Positions 1 to 5,877 of a DNA stretch of 5,877 nucleotides are shown here, in pieces (position 1 is the stretch's first letter; the number at the start of each line of letters is the position of its first letter). Under the pieces are notes generated by a model, which was not told the DNA's origin, searched no databases, and worked only from the letters and a program-made list of their open reading frames with translations. A program made the position numbers and the translations under genes. Source of the stretch: Candidatus Doudnabacteria bacterium (GTDB taxonomy: Bacteria > Patescibacteriota > Doudnabacteria > UBA920 > O2-02-FULL-48-8); contig JACQPC010000004.1 in the NCBI GenBank assembly GCA_016207695.1, positions 1 through 5,877 on the forward strand. The letters run 5' to 3'.

Positions 1-290
1 CCCCGCAGACCAATCAGCAGCCAGACTTAAGCACGCTCCCGAAGTTTGTGATGGGGGACGTTACGAGAGTGGAAGGACAAAAAGTCTTCATCTCCGCCGA
101 AGGGGAGAAAACCATAGTCGCCACCGCCGCAACCAAAGTGGTCAAGCAGGTCAAGGCCAAGGATGGCTCACTAAGCCTGGCGGATGCTAAGCTTGCCGAG
201 CTTAAGGCAGGCAACAAAATCGTGGCCTATTATTCGGATGAGCCAGTCGGCAGCGAATATTCAGCCACTAAGATCCAAATTATCGATTAG
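1..290 (+). CDS. 3' part of a small beta-rich protein (DUF5666-like fold suspected)
   Basis: The frame is open from the left edge of the window (first whole codon at position 3) to the TAG at 288-290, so this is probably the C-terminal 95 residues of a longer gene. GTG (48) or ATG (51) could start a shorter product, but neither has a Shine-Dalgarno, and the frame continues upstream with a Q/P-rich linker typical of a link to an earlier domain. The visible part reads as short beta strands: VTRVEGQKVFISAEGEKTIVA, then a threonine/valine strand, then 'LKAGNKIVAYYSDEP' and a final 'ATKIQIID'. This order (strand, 'dl+xGdkV', closing 'AtkIxi') resembles DUF5666-type OB/SH3-like barrels of unknown function; that match is by eye. 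The stop lies 7 bases before the first prepilin gene, so it is probably co-transcribed with the pilin cluster and may act at the cell surface. Confidence 0.6.
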   Translation, partial: PQTNQQPDLSTLPKFVMGDVTRVEGQKVFISAEGEKTIVATAATKVVKQVKAKDGSLSLADAKLAELKAGNKIVAYYSDEPVGSEYSATKIQIID

Positions 291-297
291 ATTTAAA

Positions 298-945
298 ATG
301 AATAAGCAGTCAGGTCAGACTCTTATTGAGACTATAGTCGCGATTTTTGTCTTAACGCTAGCCCTTTCCGGAGGGGTAGCGTTGGCTATTTATGCCTTAA
401 GCAATTCGGCGCGCAGTTTTAGCCAGATTGTCGCCACTAACTTAGCCAGGGAAGGAATTGAGGTGGCGCGCGCAATGCGCGATTCCAATTGGCTGGCTTC
501 GGACGCCAAAGGAAACCCGCCTTGGGATTTGACGGCTTGCGCTGACATCGGCGGCCGGCTGTGCTATCCACGGGCTTATGACGGGGTGGCAGGCTATAAC
601 AATTACAATATTAGATCAGGCAGTTATCGGGCAGAGTTTAGCGAGCAAGATAAAACTTGGGCTTTAGCAAGCAATGCCAGCGCCAATTTTGGATTGTATT
701 TGCAAGGAAACGGCCTTTATAACCATAACCAAAACGGGCCAATGCTTTATGCGCGCAAGATCAAAATTACCGAGAATACTGCAAGCCCTTATACCAACCA
801 GAATTCCAATTCCGAGCTGATTGTCCAAAGCATTGTCGGCTGGGTGGGCAAAAACTGCACGGCCATGACCAATGAGGATCCGGAAACGACGAATTGCAAA
901 CTTGTGCTGGAAGAGCATATGACGAATTGGAAGGACTATAAGTAA
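298..945 (+). CDS. type IV prepilin-like protein (minor pilin/pseudopilin, PulI/PilV-like)
   Basis: The 215-residue product starts at ATG 298. The frame is open further upstream, but only this start places a short positively charged leader (MNKQSG) before a canonical prepilin cleavage site, Gly6|Gln7-Thr-Leu-Ile-Glu11, with the conserved Glu at mature position +5. Residues 12-33 form the hydrophobic N-terminal helix that anchors the prepilin in the membrane and packs in the filament core. The next helix, 'LAREGIEVARAMRDSNWLA' (49-67), is a pattern I associate with Patescibacteria pilins. The globular part has four cysteines (81, 89, 187, 200) that could form two disulfides. By family knowledge the leader is cut and the new N-terminus methylated by PilD-type prepilin peptidase; that gene is not in the window. 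Position +1 is Gln rather than the usual Phe. There is no Shine-Dalgarno. The TAA shares one base with the next ATG (TAATG), indicating translational coupling. Confidence 0.85.
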   Translation: MNKQSGQTLIETIVAIFVLTLALSGGVALAIYALSNSARSFSQIVATNLAREGIEVARAMRDSNWLASDAKGNPPWDLTACADIGGRLCYPRAYDGVAGYNNYNIRSGSYRAEFSEQDKTWALASNASANFGLYLQGNGLYNHNQNGPMLYARKIKITENTASPYTNQNSNSELIVQSIVGWVGKNCTAMTNEDPETTNCKLVLEEHMTNWKDYK

Positions 946-1511
946 TGGGGAATAACATTCCACATTCCCAAAAGGGATTTACCCTGTTCGAGGCTATTGT
1001 CTCAACCGCGGTATTTGCCTTTGTGGTTTCTTCCATCTTGGGCGTATATGTGGCGACATTGCAGCTGGACCAAAAAACCCGCTCGCAGCGGGCGGTGACC
1101 CAGAACGCCAGATTCCTGATGGAATATTTGGCCAAAGAAATCCGCAACGGGACCATTGATTATGCCGCTTATCCTGGAGGATCAGTCAGCGGCCAGAATG
1201 AAATTTATATTCGAAACCAGCTTAATGAATCGGAGCGGATTTATCTGGATGGACAAAATTTGATATTGAGCAAGTTGAGCGGGACTACCTCCCTTAATTC
1301 CGCTTCAGCCCTGGTAACCAAGATGGCGTTTTATGTGTCTCCCAACAGCAACCCTTTCACCACCCAAAGGCCGCCCCCCCAGAACCAGCAGCCAACAGTC
1401 ACTGTTGTTTTGGAGTTAACCTCAAACTATGGCCAGCGGACAGTTGATGTTGCCAGAATCAATCTACAGAGCACTTTCACCGTCCGCGCTTATCCTTCAA
1501 GATTCCCATGA
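945..1511 (+). CDS. type IV prepilin-like protein (PulJ/PilW-like)
   Basis: The 188-residue product starts at ATG 945, overlapping the previous stop by one base, with a GGAAGGA Shine-Dalgarno at 929-935 inside the upstream gene. The leader MGNNIPHSQKG ends at Gly11, followed by Phe12-Thr-Leu-Phe-Glu16, a classic class III signal peptide with Glu at +5. The hydrophobic helix runs to about residue 38. 'QNARFLMEYLAKEIRNG' (53-69) is the amphipathic helix typical of PulJ/PilW-type minor pseudopilins, and the C-terminal strands 'VTVVLELTSNYG' and 'INLQSTFTVRAY' close the pilin-like domain. A proline/glutamine-rich loop (142-149) comes from a C7 run at 1374-1380. The role is inferred: a minor component at the tip or in the assembly complex of a type IV pilus or pseudopilus. 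Part of the leader is encoded by two heptad repeat units (956-969). Confidence 0.85.
   Translation: MGNNIPHSQKGFTLFEAIVSTAVFAFVVSSILGVYVATLQLDQKTRSQRAVTQNARFLMEYLAKEIRNGTIDYAAYPGGSVSGQNEIYIRNQLNESERIYLDGQNLILSKLSGTTSLNSASALVTKMAFYVSPNSNPFTTQRPPPQNQQPTVTVVLELTSNYGQRTVDVARINLQSTFTVRAYPSRFP
956..969 (+). repeat. two heptad units (CATTCCA/CATTCCC) inside a prepilin leader
   Basis: CATTCCA (956-962) and CATTCCC (963-969) are two reverse-orientation units of the repeat family seen in larger arrays at 1516-1586 and 2289-2387. They encode Ile-Pro-His-Ser in the removable leader of the second prepilin. Confidence 0.6.
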
Positions 1512-1515
1512 TAGG

Positions 1516-1550
1516 GAATATAGAATATAGCCTATAGAATATGGAACACA
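1516..1550 (+). repeat. forward heptad array, five units (GAATATA-like)
   Basis: Five units in exact 7-base register begin at 1516, 1523, 1530, 1537 and 1544: GAATATA, GAATATA, GCCTATA, GAATATG, GAACACA. The array fills the gap between the second and third prepilin genes and runs through the third gene's ATG at 1541. Confidence 0.75.
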
Positions 1551-2284
1551 AAATTCGACATTCCACATTCCACATTCCACATTCCGATCAAGAAGGGGTT
1601 ACGCTTCTGATTTCACTGTTGATTATGTCCGGCATTACCCTTATTACCTTGACCGTGGGATTTTTTGCCATTCAAGAAATTCGCTCCACCCGGGCCGTGC
1701 TTCTGACCGAGCCGGCCATCGCGGCCGCGGAAACGGGAGGTGAGCAGGGTATTTGGGCGATTAAGAACAATACTTCCCTTTCTGATTGTTCAACGGGCAA
1801 AAGTATCGGCACCCTGGCCAATTACTCCAAAGTTGAAGCTTGCAAATATTATGGCGCCGCAACCATCGAAATAGCTGCTTCATCTGAATATAATTTTTTT
1901 CTTTACAATCCCAACGACATTAATGGGGACGTGGACTTAACTCGATTCCCTTATAGTTACTTATCTGTGATTCATAAGTCTGGGGGGTACAGTGTGGTTG
2001 TCACTATCACCAGAATTGACGGCAGTGCGGTGGGCAGCAGCACAGTAAGCCCTGGAGGGGGCGGCACCATCAGCATTCCCGAAGTCATAAGCGGGTCGGA
2101 GGGCCGGATGAAAGTCACTTTGTTTTCGACAGGCGATGCGACAGTTGAGGTCAATACCAACCAAGGAATTCCTGACCGACCGACTGTTGATTCCGCCGGC
2201 TGCAGCGGTACGGCTGCGAGCACTGACTGCAGTTCCGTGCAGAGCGCATATAAGCGGCGGATTAATGTCACGGTGCCCCAATAA
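1541..2284 (+). CDS. type IV prepilin-like protein, PilX-like N-terminus, lacking Glu+5
   Basis: The 247-residue product has a 19-residue leader ending in 'DQEG', then Val20-Thr-Leu-Leu-Ile-Ser and a long hydrophobic helix to about residue 44. The 'GVTLLISLL' start followed by 'AIAAAETGGEQGIWAIKNN' (59-77) resembles the PilX N-terminal pattern (small hydrophobics, then A..AAE.G.E). Mature +5 is Ile, not the Glu found in most major pilins; PilX/GspK-like minor components often tolerate this. The C-terminal half is beta-rich, with a glycine-rich turn (171-175) and four cysteines (83, 101, 221, 230). ATG 1541 lies inside a heptad repeat array with no Shine-Dalgarno. No later in-frame start precedes the helix, so it is the best choice. 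The gene follows the previous stop by 29 bases and is the last of the cluster before the terminator at 2321. Confidence 0.75.
   Translation: MEHKIRHSTFHIPHSDQEGVTLLISLLIMSGITLITLTVGFFAIQEIRSTRAVLLTEPAIAAAETGGEQGIWAIKNNTSLSDCSTGKSIGTLANYSKVEACKYYGAATIEIAASSEYNFFLYNPNDINGDVDLTRFPYSYLSVIHKSGGYSVVVTITRIDGSAVGSSTVSPGGGGTISIPEVISGSEGRMKVTLFSTGDATVEVNTNQGIPDRPTVDSAGCSGTAASTDCSSVQSAYKRRINVTVPQ
1559..1586 (-). repeat. reverse heptad array, four units (CATTCCA)
   Basis: There are three exact CATTCCA copies and one CATTCCG, at 1559, 1566, 1573 and 1580. Read on the minus strand they are TGGAATG, the same family as the forward array just upstream. With it they form an imperfect inverted repeat (1515 pairs with 1585); many of the A-C mismatches become G-U pairs if the minus strand is transcribed. 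The units encode 'HSTFHIPHS' within the third prepilin's leader. Confidence 0.8.
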
Positions 2285-2288
2285 GCGG

Positions 2289-2316
2289 GAATGTGGAATG
2301 TTGAATATGGAATATA
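2289..2316 (+). repeat. forward heptad array, four units, after the pilin cluster
   Basis: GAATGTG, GAATGTT, GAATATG and GAATATA begin at 2289, 2296, 2303 and 2310. The array starts 5 bases after the third prepilin's stop and ends just before the terminator stem. It is the left arm of the long inverted repeat completed by 2360-2387. Confidence 0.8.
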
Positions 2317-2320
2317 GATA

Positions 2321-2345
2321 AAAAAACCGCGGTTTGCGGTTTTTT
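2321..2345. terminator. bidirectional intrinsic terminator between convergent genes
   Basis: AAAAAACCGC (2321-2330) and GCGGTTTTTT (2336-2345) pair around a five-base loop. The A-run before and T-run after make it a terminator in both directions, serving the pilin cluster on the plus strand and the LysM gene on the minus strand. It sits at the tip of the larger heptad inverted repeat 2287-2386. Confidence 0.85.
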
Positions 2346-2359
2346 TTGTGTTGCTGTTT

Positions 2360-2387
2360 ATTCTACATTCAATATTCTATATTCCCT
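2360..2387 (-). repeat. reverse heptad array, four units, overlapping the LysM gene stop
   Basis: ATTCTAC, ATTCAAT, ATTCTAT and ATTCCCT begin at 2360, 2367, 2374 and 2381. The array is the right arm of the inverted repeat around the terminator: 2287-2314 pairs with 2359-2386, with one A-C mismatch and several G-U wobbles on the plus-strand transcript. Its outer end overlaps the minus-strand stop codon at 2386-2388. Confidence 0.8.
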
Positions 2388-2961
2388 ATGGTAATTTTAT
2401 CACCTGTCCTACGGTAATCAGGTCTGACTTTTGTAAATTGGGATTAACCGCGATAATATCATCAACTGTGATATTAAATGAATGGGCAATGCTGGCTAAA
2501 GTGTCGCCCTGTTTGATTGTGTAGATTTTGTCTGGGACTTTGCTGGTGGTGGCTTGGGGGATTTTTAAGGTCTGGCCGGGATGCAGGAGAAATGGCTCGG
2601 AAAGTCCGTTGATTTGGGCGATTAAGTCCCAGCGTATCTTGTATTGCTGGCTGATGTTGAAAAGGGTATCGCCATTTTTGACCGTATAAGAGGTGAATTC
2701 CGGAACAGGCTCTTCCTTGGTAGCAAGGCCCAAGACCTGTTTTTTCGCCTCAAGCTCCACAGAAGGCGATTGTGCAACGGTGGATTCTGCTTTATTATTA
2801 CTAAGGGTGGACCGGCTGTTTTTGGGCAGCAAATTGATCAATAATACAATGCTAATGAGCAAAAAAAATACCCCAGCCGCCGTCCATTTCCTATCGCGCC
2901 GAAAATTCGGTGTTATTTGAGCCCTAAGCTCCGGCGACAAATGGGGGCGAATATATTTCAT
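2386..2961 (-). CDS. membrane-anchored protein with two LysM domains
   Basis: The 191-residue product has a basic cytoplasmic N-terminus (1-27), one hydrophobic segment (about 29-45, 'AGVFFLLISIVLLINLL') and no later membrane span, so the rest should lie outside the membrane. A Ser/Glu-rich linker (46-88) precedes two LysM domains: 92-135 ('YTVKNGDTLFNISQQY...LHPGQTLKIP') and 147-191 ('YTIKQGDTLASIAHSF...ITVGQVIKLP'). Both show the family's GDTL, 'I(S/A)' helix, Asn and closing 'GQxxKxP' elements. LysM binds N-acetylglucosamine in peptidoglycan or chitin. No peptidase or other catalytic domain follows, so this is probably a wall-binding anchor or scaffold rather than an enzyme. ATG at 2961 is preceded only by a weak GAGAG. 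A near-consensus promoter lies upstream at 3007-3035, and transcription ends at the shared terminator at 2321. Confidence 0.88.
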   Translation of the reverse strand: MKYIRPHLSPELRAQITPNFRRDRKWTAAGVFFLLISIVLLINLLPKNSRSTLSNNKAESTVAQSPSVELEAKKQVLGLATKEEPVPEFTSYTVKNGDTLFNISQQYKIRWDLIAQINGLSEPFLLHPGQTLKIPQATTSKVPDKIYTIKQGDTLASIAHSFNITVDDIIAVNPNLQKSDLITVGQVIKLP

Positions 2962-2993
2962 CTCTCGTGTTTGGTTTGAGTTTCTTCTTTTGA

Positions 2994-5012
<2,019 letters not shown>

Positions 5013-5026
5013 ATCCTTTTGTGGTC

Positions 5027-5052
5027 AAGCGTTGCGAGTTGCAACGCTTTTT
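5027..5052 (+). terminator. intrinsic terminator of ligA
   Basis: AAGCGTTGC (5027-5035) and GCAACGCTT (5041-5049) form a perfect 9-bp stem with loop GAGTT, followed by a T-run to 5052. It begins 14 bases after the ligA stop. The right arm contains the -35 hexamer of the next promoter. Confidence 0.85.
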
Positions 5053-5067
5053 GATTTTAGATATACT
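5039..5067 (+). promoter_or_regulatory. promoter for the KGG-repeat gene
   Basis: TTGCAA (5039-5044) and TATACT (5062-5067) are exactly 17 bases apart. Transcription would start near 5074, leaving only about 15 nt before the ATG at 5089, just enough for the Shine-Dalgarno. The -35 lies in the ligA terminator stem. Confidence 0.5.
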
Positions 5068-5076
5068 TGTTGTTCC

Positions 5077-5084
5077 AAAGGAGG
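5077..5084 (+). promoter_or_regulatory. strong Shine-Dalgarno AAAGGAGG
   Basis: AAAGGAGG lies four bases before ATG 5089. It fixes the start of the KGG-repeat gene against the longer open frame that reaches back to 5032, and it is the only near-perfect ribosome-binding site in the window. Confidence 0.8.
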
Positions 5085-5088
5085 GCCT

Positions 5089-5280
5089 ATGGCCAAAGAG
5101 GATCGCGGATTTGCGTCGATGCCGCCTGCGAAGCAGCGCGAGATAGCGAGCAAGGGAGGGAAGGCGGCGCACCAGAAAGGCACCGCTCACGAGTGGACGA
5201 GCGAGGAGGCTCGCGAGGCCGGCCGCAAGGGCGGCATTGCAAGTCATCAGCGTCAGAGAGCAGTTGCAGAAGACGCATAG
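5089..5280 (+). CDS. KGG-repeat stress-induced family protein (YciG/con-10-like)
   Basis: The 63-residue, highly charged product has two copies of the KGG motif: 'SKGGKAAH' (21-28) and 'RKGGIASH' (46-53). They are separated by 'GTAHEWTSEEAREAG', and 'GFASMPPAKQREIA' comes before the first. This layout matches the small KGG (stress-induced bacterial acidophilic repeat) family, whose members rise under stress; no enzymatic activity is known to me. There is no signal peptide or membrane span. The frame is open back to 5032, but ATG 5089 is set by AAAGGAGG and by the family's N-terminus. Codons are strongly G/C-ending (GCG, CGC, GAG, GGC), unlike the A/T-leaning ligA and pilin genes, which suggests recent acquisition. 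It stands alone between the ligA terminator and a strong hairpin at 5287. Confidence 0.85.
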   Translation: MAKEDRGFASMPPAKQREIASKGGKAAHQKGTAHEWTSEEAREAGRKGGIASHQRQRAVAEDA

Positions 5281-5286
5281 TGCTTC

Positions 5287-5327
5287 AGGAGAGGAATTAA
5301 GCGCCTAAAAGGTTTAATTCCTCTCCT
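5287..5327 (+). terminator. strong hairpin after the KGG gene (no U-tract)
   Basis: AGGAGAGGAATTAA (5287-5300) pairs perfectly with TTAATTCCTCTCCT (5314-5327), a 14-bp stem. The 13-base loop holds a further CCT/AGG pairing (5304-5306 with 5310-5312). It starts 7 bases after the KGG stop and precedes the rRNA promoter. It lacks a T-run on either side, so it may be an mRNA 3' stabiliser or a weak, factor-assisted terminator. Confidence 0.5.
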
Positions 5328-5359
5328 AAGACGTTTCCACATTTTATTCACTTTCATCC

Positions 5360-5388
5360 TTGACAGGGTTTCAGAAAAAAGCTATAAT
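5360..5388 (+). promoter_or_regulatory. perfect consensus promoter driving the 23S rRNA transcript
   Basis: TTGACA (5360-5365), a 17-base spacer and TATAAT (5383-5388) match the sigma70 consensus at all 12 positions. The upstream stretch 5339-5359 is A/T-rich and could act as an UP element. Transcription should start near A5395, about 392 nt before the mature 23S end. This strength fits an rRNA promoter, and no other gene lies between it and 23S. Confidence 0.85.
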
Positions 5389-5488
5389 TGATTAAAGCTT
5401 AACGTATGGTAAAAATACTACATTTAGCAATAACCAAGGCGGTCACATGTTGAACTAGCACTTATTAATTTGTGCTTAGTTGACTGGC

Positions 5489-5507
5489 CCGCCGAAAGGC
5501 GGTTTTT
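5489..5507 (+). terminator. GAAA-loop hairpin with T5: leader terminator or boxB-like element
   Basis: CCGCC (5489-5493), GAAA loop and GGCGG (5498-5502) are followed by TTTTT (5503-5507). It is a compact intrinsic terminator by shape, about 110 nt after the predicted start of transcription. A stable GNRA hairpin just before boxA also recalls boxB of rRNA antitermination leaders, so its function is ambiguous. Confidence 0.6.
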
Positions 5508-5522
5508 GATTGGCCGAAAGCT

Positions 5523-5533
5523 AGTTCTTTATT
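5523..5533 (+). promoter_or_regulatory. boxA-like antitermination site
   Basis: AGTTCTTTATT resembles rRNA boxA (core GYTCTTTAA-like), which NusB/NusE bind to let polymerase read through terminators in untranslated rRNA. It lies 16 bases after the T-run hairpin and 254 bases before 23S. Its first bases belong to GCTAGTTC (5520-5527), which can pair with GAACTAGC (5452-5459). Confidence 0.4.
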
Positions 5534-5551
5534 AAAGCCATAATAAATATG

Positions 5552-5607
5552 GGTCACTGCTTCACCTCTTGGTTGCTTTAACCGGGTTTTGAAAGCGAGC
5601 AGTGACC
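5552..5607 (+). other. long stem in the 23S leader
   Basis: GGTCACTGC (5552-5560) pairs perfectly with GCAGTGACC (5599-5607), extended inward by T5561-A5598 and T5562-G5597. Inside, GGTT (5571-5574)/AACC (5580-5583) or GCTTT (5575-5579)/AAAGC (5592-5596) can form a second stem; these two overlap and exclude each other. Confidence 0.6.
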
Positions 5608-5653
5608 TGTGAGAGTTATGGCTAGCAGTTTAACAACCTACCGGCATCTTATG

Positions 5654-5674
5654 ACTCCGACGATACGTCGGAGT
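5654..5674 (+). other. hairpin A with TCCGACG core
   Basis: ACTCCGACG (5654-5662) and CGTCGGAGT (5666-5674) form a perfect 9-bp stem closed by ATA. It shares CTCCGAC/GTCGGAG arms with hairpin B at 5709. Confidence 0.7.
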
Positions 5675-5708
5675 GAATCCAAGTCCTCGTCATGTAAACG
5701 GGGCAAAC

Positions 5709-5736
5709 CTCCGACGCTGACTTTGTCAGGTCGGAG
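5709..5736 (+). other. hairpin B with TCCGACG core
   Basis: CTCCGAC (5709-5715) pairs with GTCGGAG (5730-5736). After one bulged G, CTGAC (5717-5721) pairs with GTCAG (5725-5729) around TTT, giving a 12-bp stem with one bulge. Confidence 0.7.
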
Positions 5737-5756
5737 CGCCGACTGAAACGTCGGCG
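5737..5756 (+). other. hairpin C, directly abutting hairpin B
   Basis: CGCCGAC (5737-5743) and GTCGGCG (5750-5756) form a 7-bp GC-rich stem with loop TGAAAC. There is no base between it and hairpin B, so the two could stack coaxially. Confidence 0.65.
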
Positions 5757-5775
5757 TAGCAGTCAGTGATTGCTA
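5757..5775 (+). other. short stem before the 23S start
   Basis: TAGCA (5757-5761) can pair with TGCTA (5771-5775), abutting hairpin C. This stretch (5757-5786) may instead pair with sequence beyond the 3' end of 23S in the processing stem, which is outside the window. Confidence 0.35.
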
Positions 5776-5786
5776 GTCAAATAACG

Positions 5787-5877
5787 AATTAAACACCTAA
5801 GGGTGTATGGTGGATGCCTTGGCAGTTTAAGCCTAAGAAGGACGCAGCAGCCGGCGATACGCCTCGGGGAGGTGGCA
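5787..5877 (+). rRNA. rrl: 23S ribosomal RNA, 5' end (partial)
   Basis: From about 5787 the sequence aligns by eye with the start of bacterial 23S rRNA. AATTAAACACCTAAG sits at the place of E. coli GGTTAAGCGACTAAG, followed by the nearly invariant 'GGTGGATGCCTTGGCA' (5809-5824), 'AAGAAGGACGCAGCAG' and 'GCCTCGGGGAGGTGGCA' at the window edge. Only the first 91 or so bases are present; the gene runs on to the right. The exact mature 5' end is uncertain by a few bases. No 16S rRNA or spacer tRNA lies upstream: the preceding genes are ligA and a KGG-repeat gene. Confidence 0.95.

Larger units (their letters stand above)
5395..5786 (+). ncRNA. long structured leader of the 23S rRNA transcript
   Basis: This roughly 390-base stretch has no convincing protein or tRNA gene. 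It holds, in order: a GAAA-loop hairpin with T-run (5489-5507), a boxA-like site (5523-5533), a long stem (5552-5607) and four closely spaced hairpins (5654-5674, 5709-5736, 5737-5756, 5757-5775) leading to 23S. By position it is the precursor leader that normally guides antitermination, processing and ribosome assembly. I do not recognise it as a named RNA family. The part up to 5507 could also be a separate short RNA. Confidence 0.6.

Noticed and set aside
1374..1380. C7 homopolymer in the second prepilin gene as a phase-variation tract.
   Set aside because: Seven bases is short for slippage switching and the frame is intact; it just codes for a proline-rich loop.
5032..5088. Longer N-terminus for the KGG protein starting at 5032.
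   Set aside because: It would begin inside the ligA terminator, upstream of the predicted promoter; the Shine-Dalgarno at 5077 and the family's usual N-terminus select ATG 5089.
5406..5453. Short ORF in the 23S leader (16 codons, ATG 5406 to TGA 5453, MVKILHLAITKAVTC), possible leader peptide.
   Set aside because: No Shine-Dalgarno, only about 11 nt after the predicted start of transcription, and no amino-acid or drug-stalling signature; chance is likely in an rRNA leader.
5509..5786. tRNA, tmRNA, RNase P RNA or SRP RNA within the structured leader.
   Set aside because: No T-loop GTTCRANTCC, no CCA-type acceptor pairing, no RNase P or SRP signature stretches seen on either strand.

Overview
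The window looks like a stretch of a small-genome bacterium of the Patescibacteria/CPR type, most plausibly a Parcubacteria-like lineage. This placement is inference. It rests on a compact run of short prepilin-like genes, one of which carries the helix 'AREGIEVARAMRDSNWL' that I associate with CPR pilins, on a divergent LigA, and on a 23S rRNA gene with no 16S gene in front of it. No marker in the window fixes the taxon.

Positions 1-2284 are a plus-strand cluster. It holds the 3' end of an unrecognised small beta-rich protein, followed by three consecutive type IV prepilin-like genes (298-945, 945-1511, 1541-2284). Each has a short charged leader, a Gly cleavage site and a hydrophobic N-terminal helix. 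They probably supply minor pilins/pseudopilins to a type IV pilus or competence-type filament. The cluster ends at a bidirectional terminator (2321-2345), which it shares with a convergent minus-strand gene for a membrane-anchored protein with two LysM domains (2386-2961). A 7-bp repeat family built on GAATRTR occurs five times between 956 and 2387. It mostly forms forward/reverse pairs that can fold into hairpins, and in two prepilin genes it supplies part of the coding sequence of the cleaved leader.

Positions 2962-5280 hold a LysM-gene promoter that abuts the ligA start, then ligA itself (NAD-dependent DNA ligase, 657 aa, all domains present but with a Ser at the usual motif IV lysine). 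A strong terminator overlaps a promoter for a 63-aa KGG-repeat protein. That gene is GC-rich, has a textbook Shine-Dalgarno unlike its neighbours, and looks acquired.

Positions 5281-5877 contain no protein gene. A perfect consensus promoter (TTGACA-17-TATAAT, 5360-5388) drives a roughly 390-nt, highly structured leader. The leader carries a terminator- or boxB-like hairpin, a boxA-like site and a series of strong stems, three of which share a TCCGAC core. It runs into the 5' end of a 23S rRNA gene (from about 5787 to the window edge). Because ligA and the KGG gene lie where 16S would normally be, this is an unlinked 23S locus. The leader is the most interesting uncharacterised element here.
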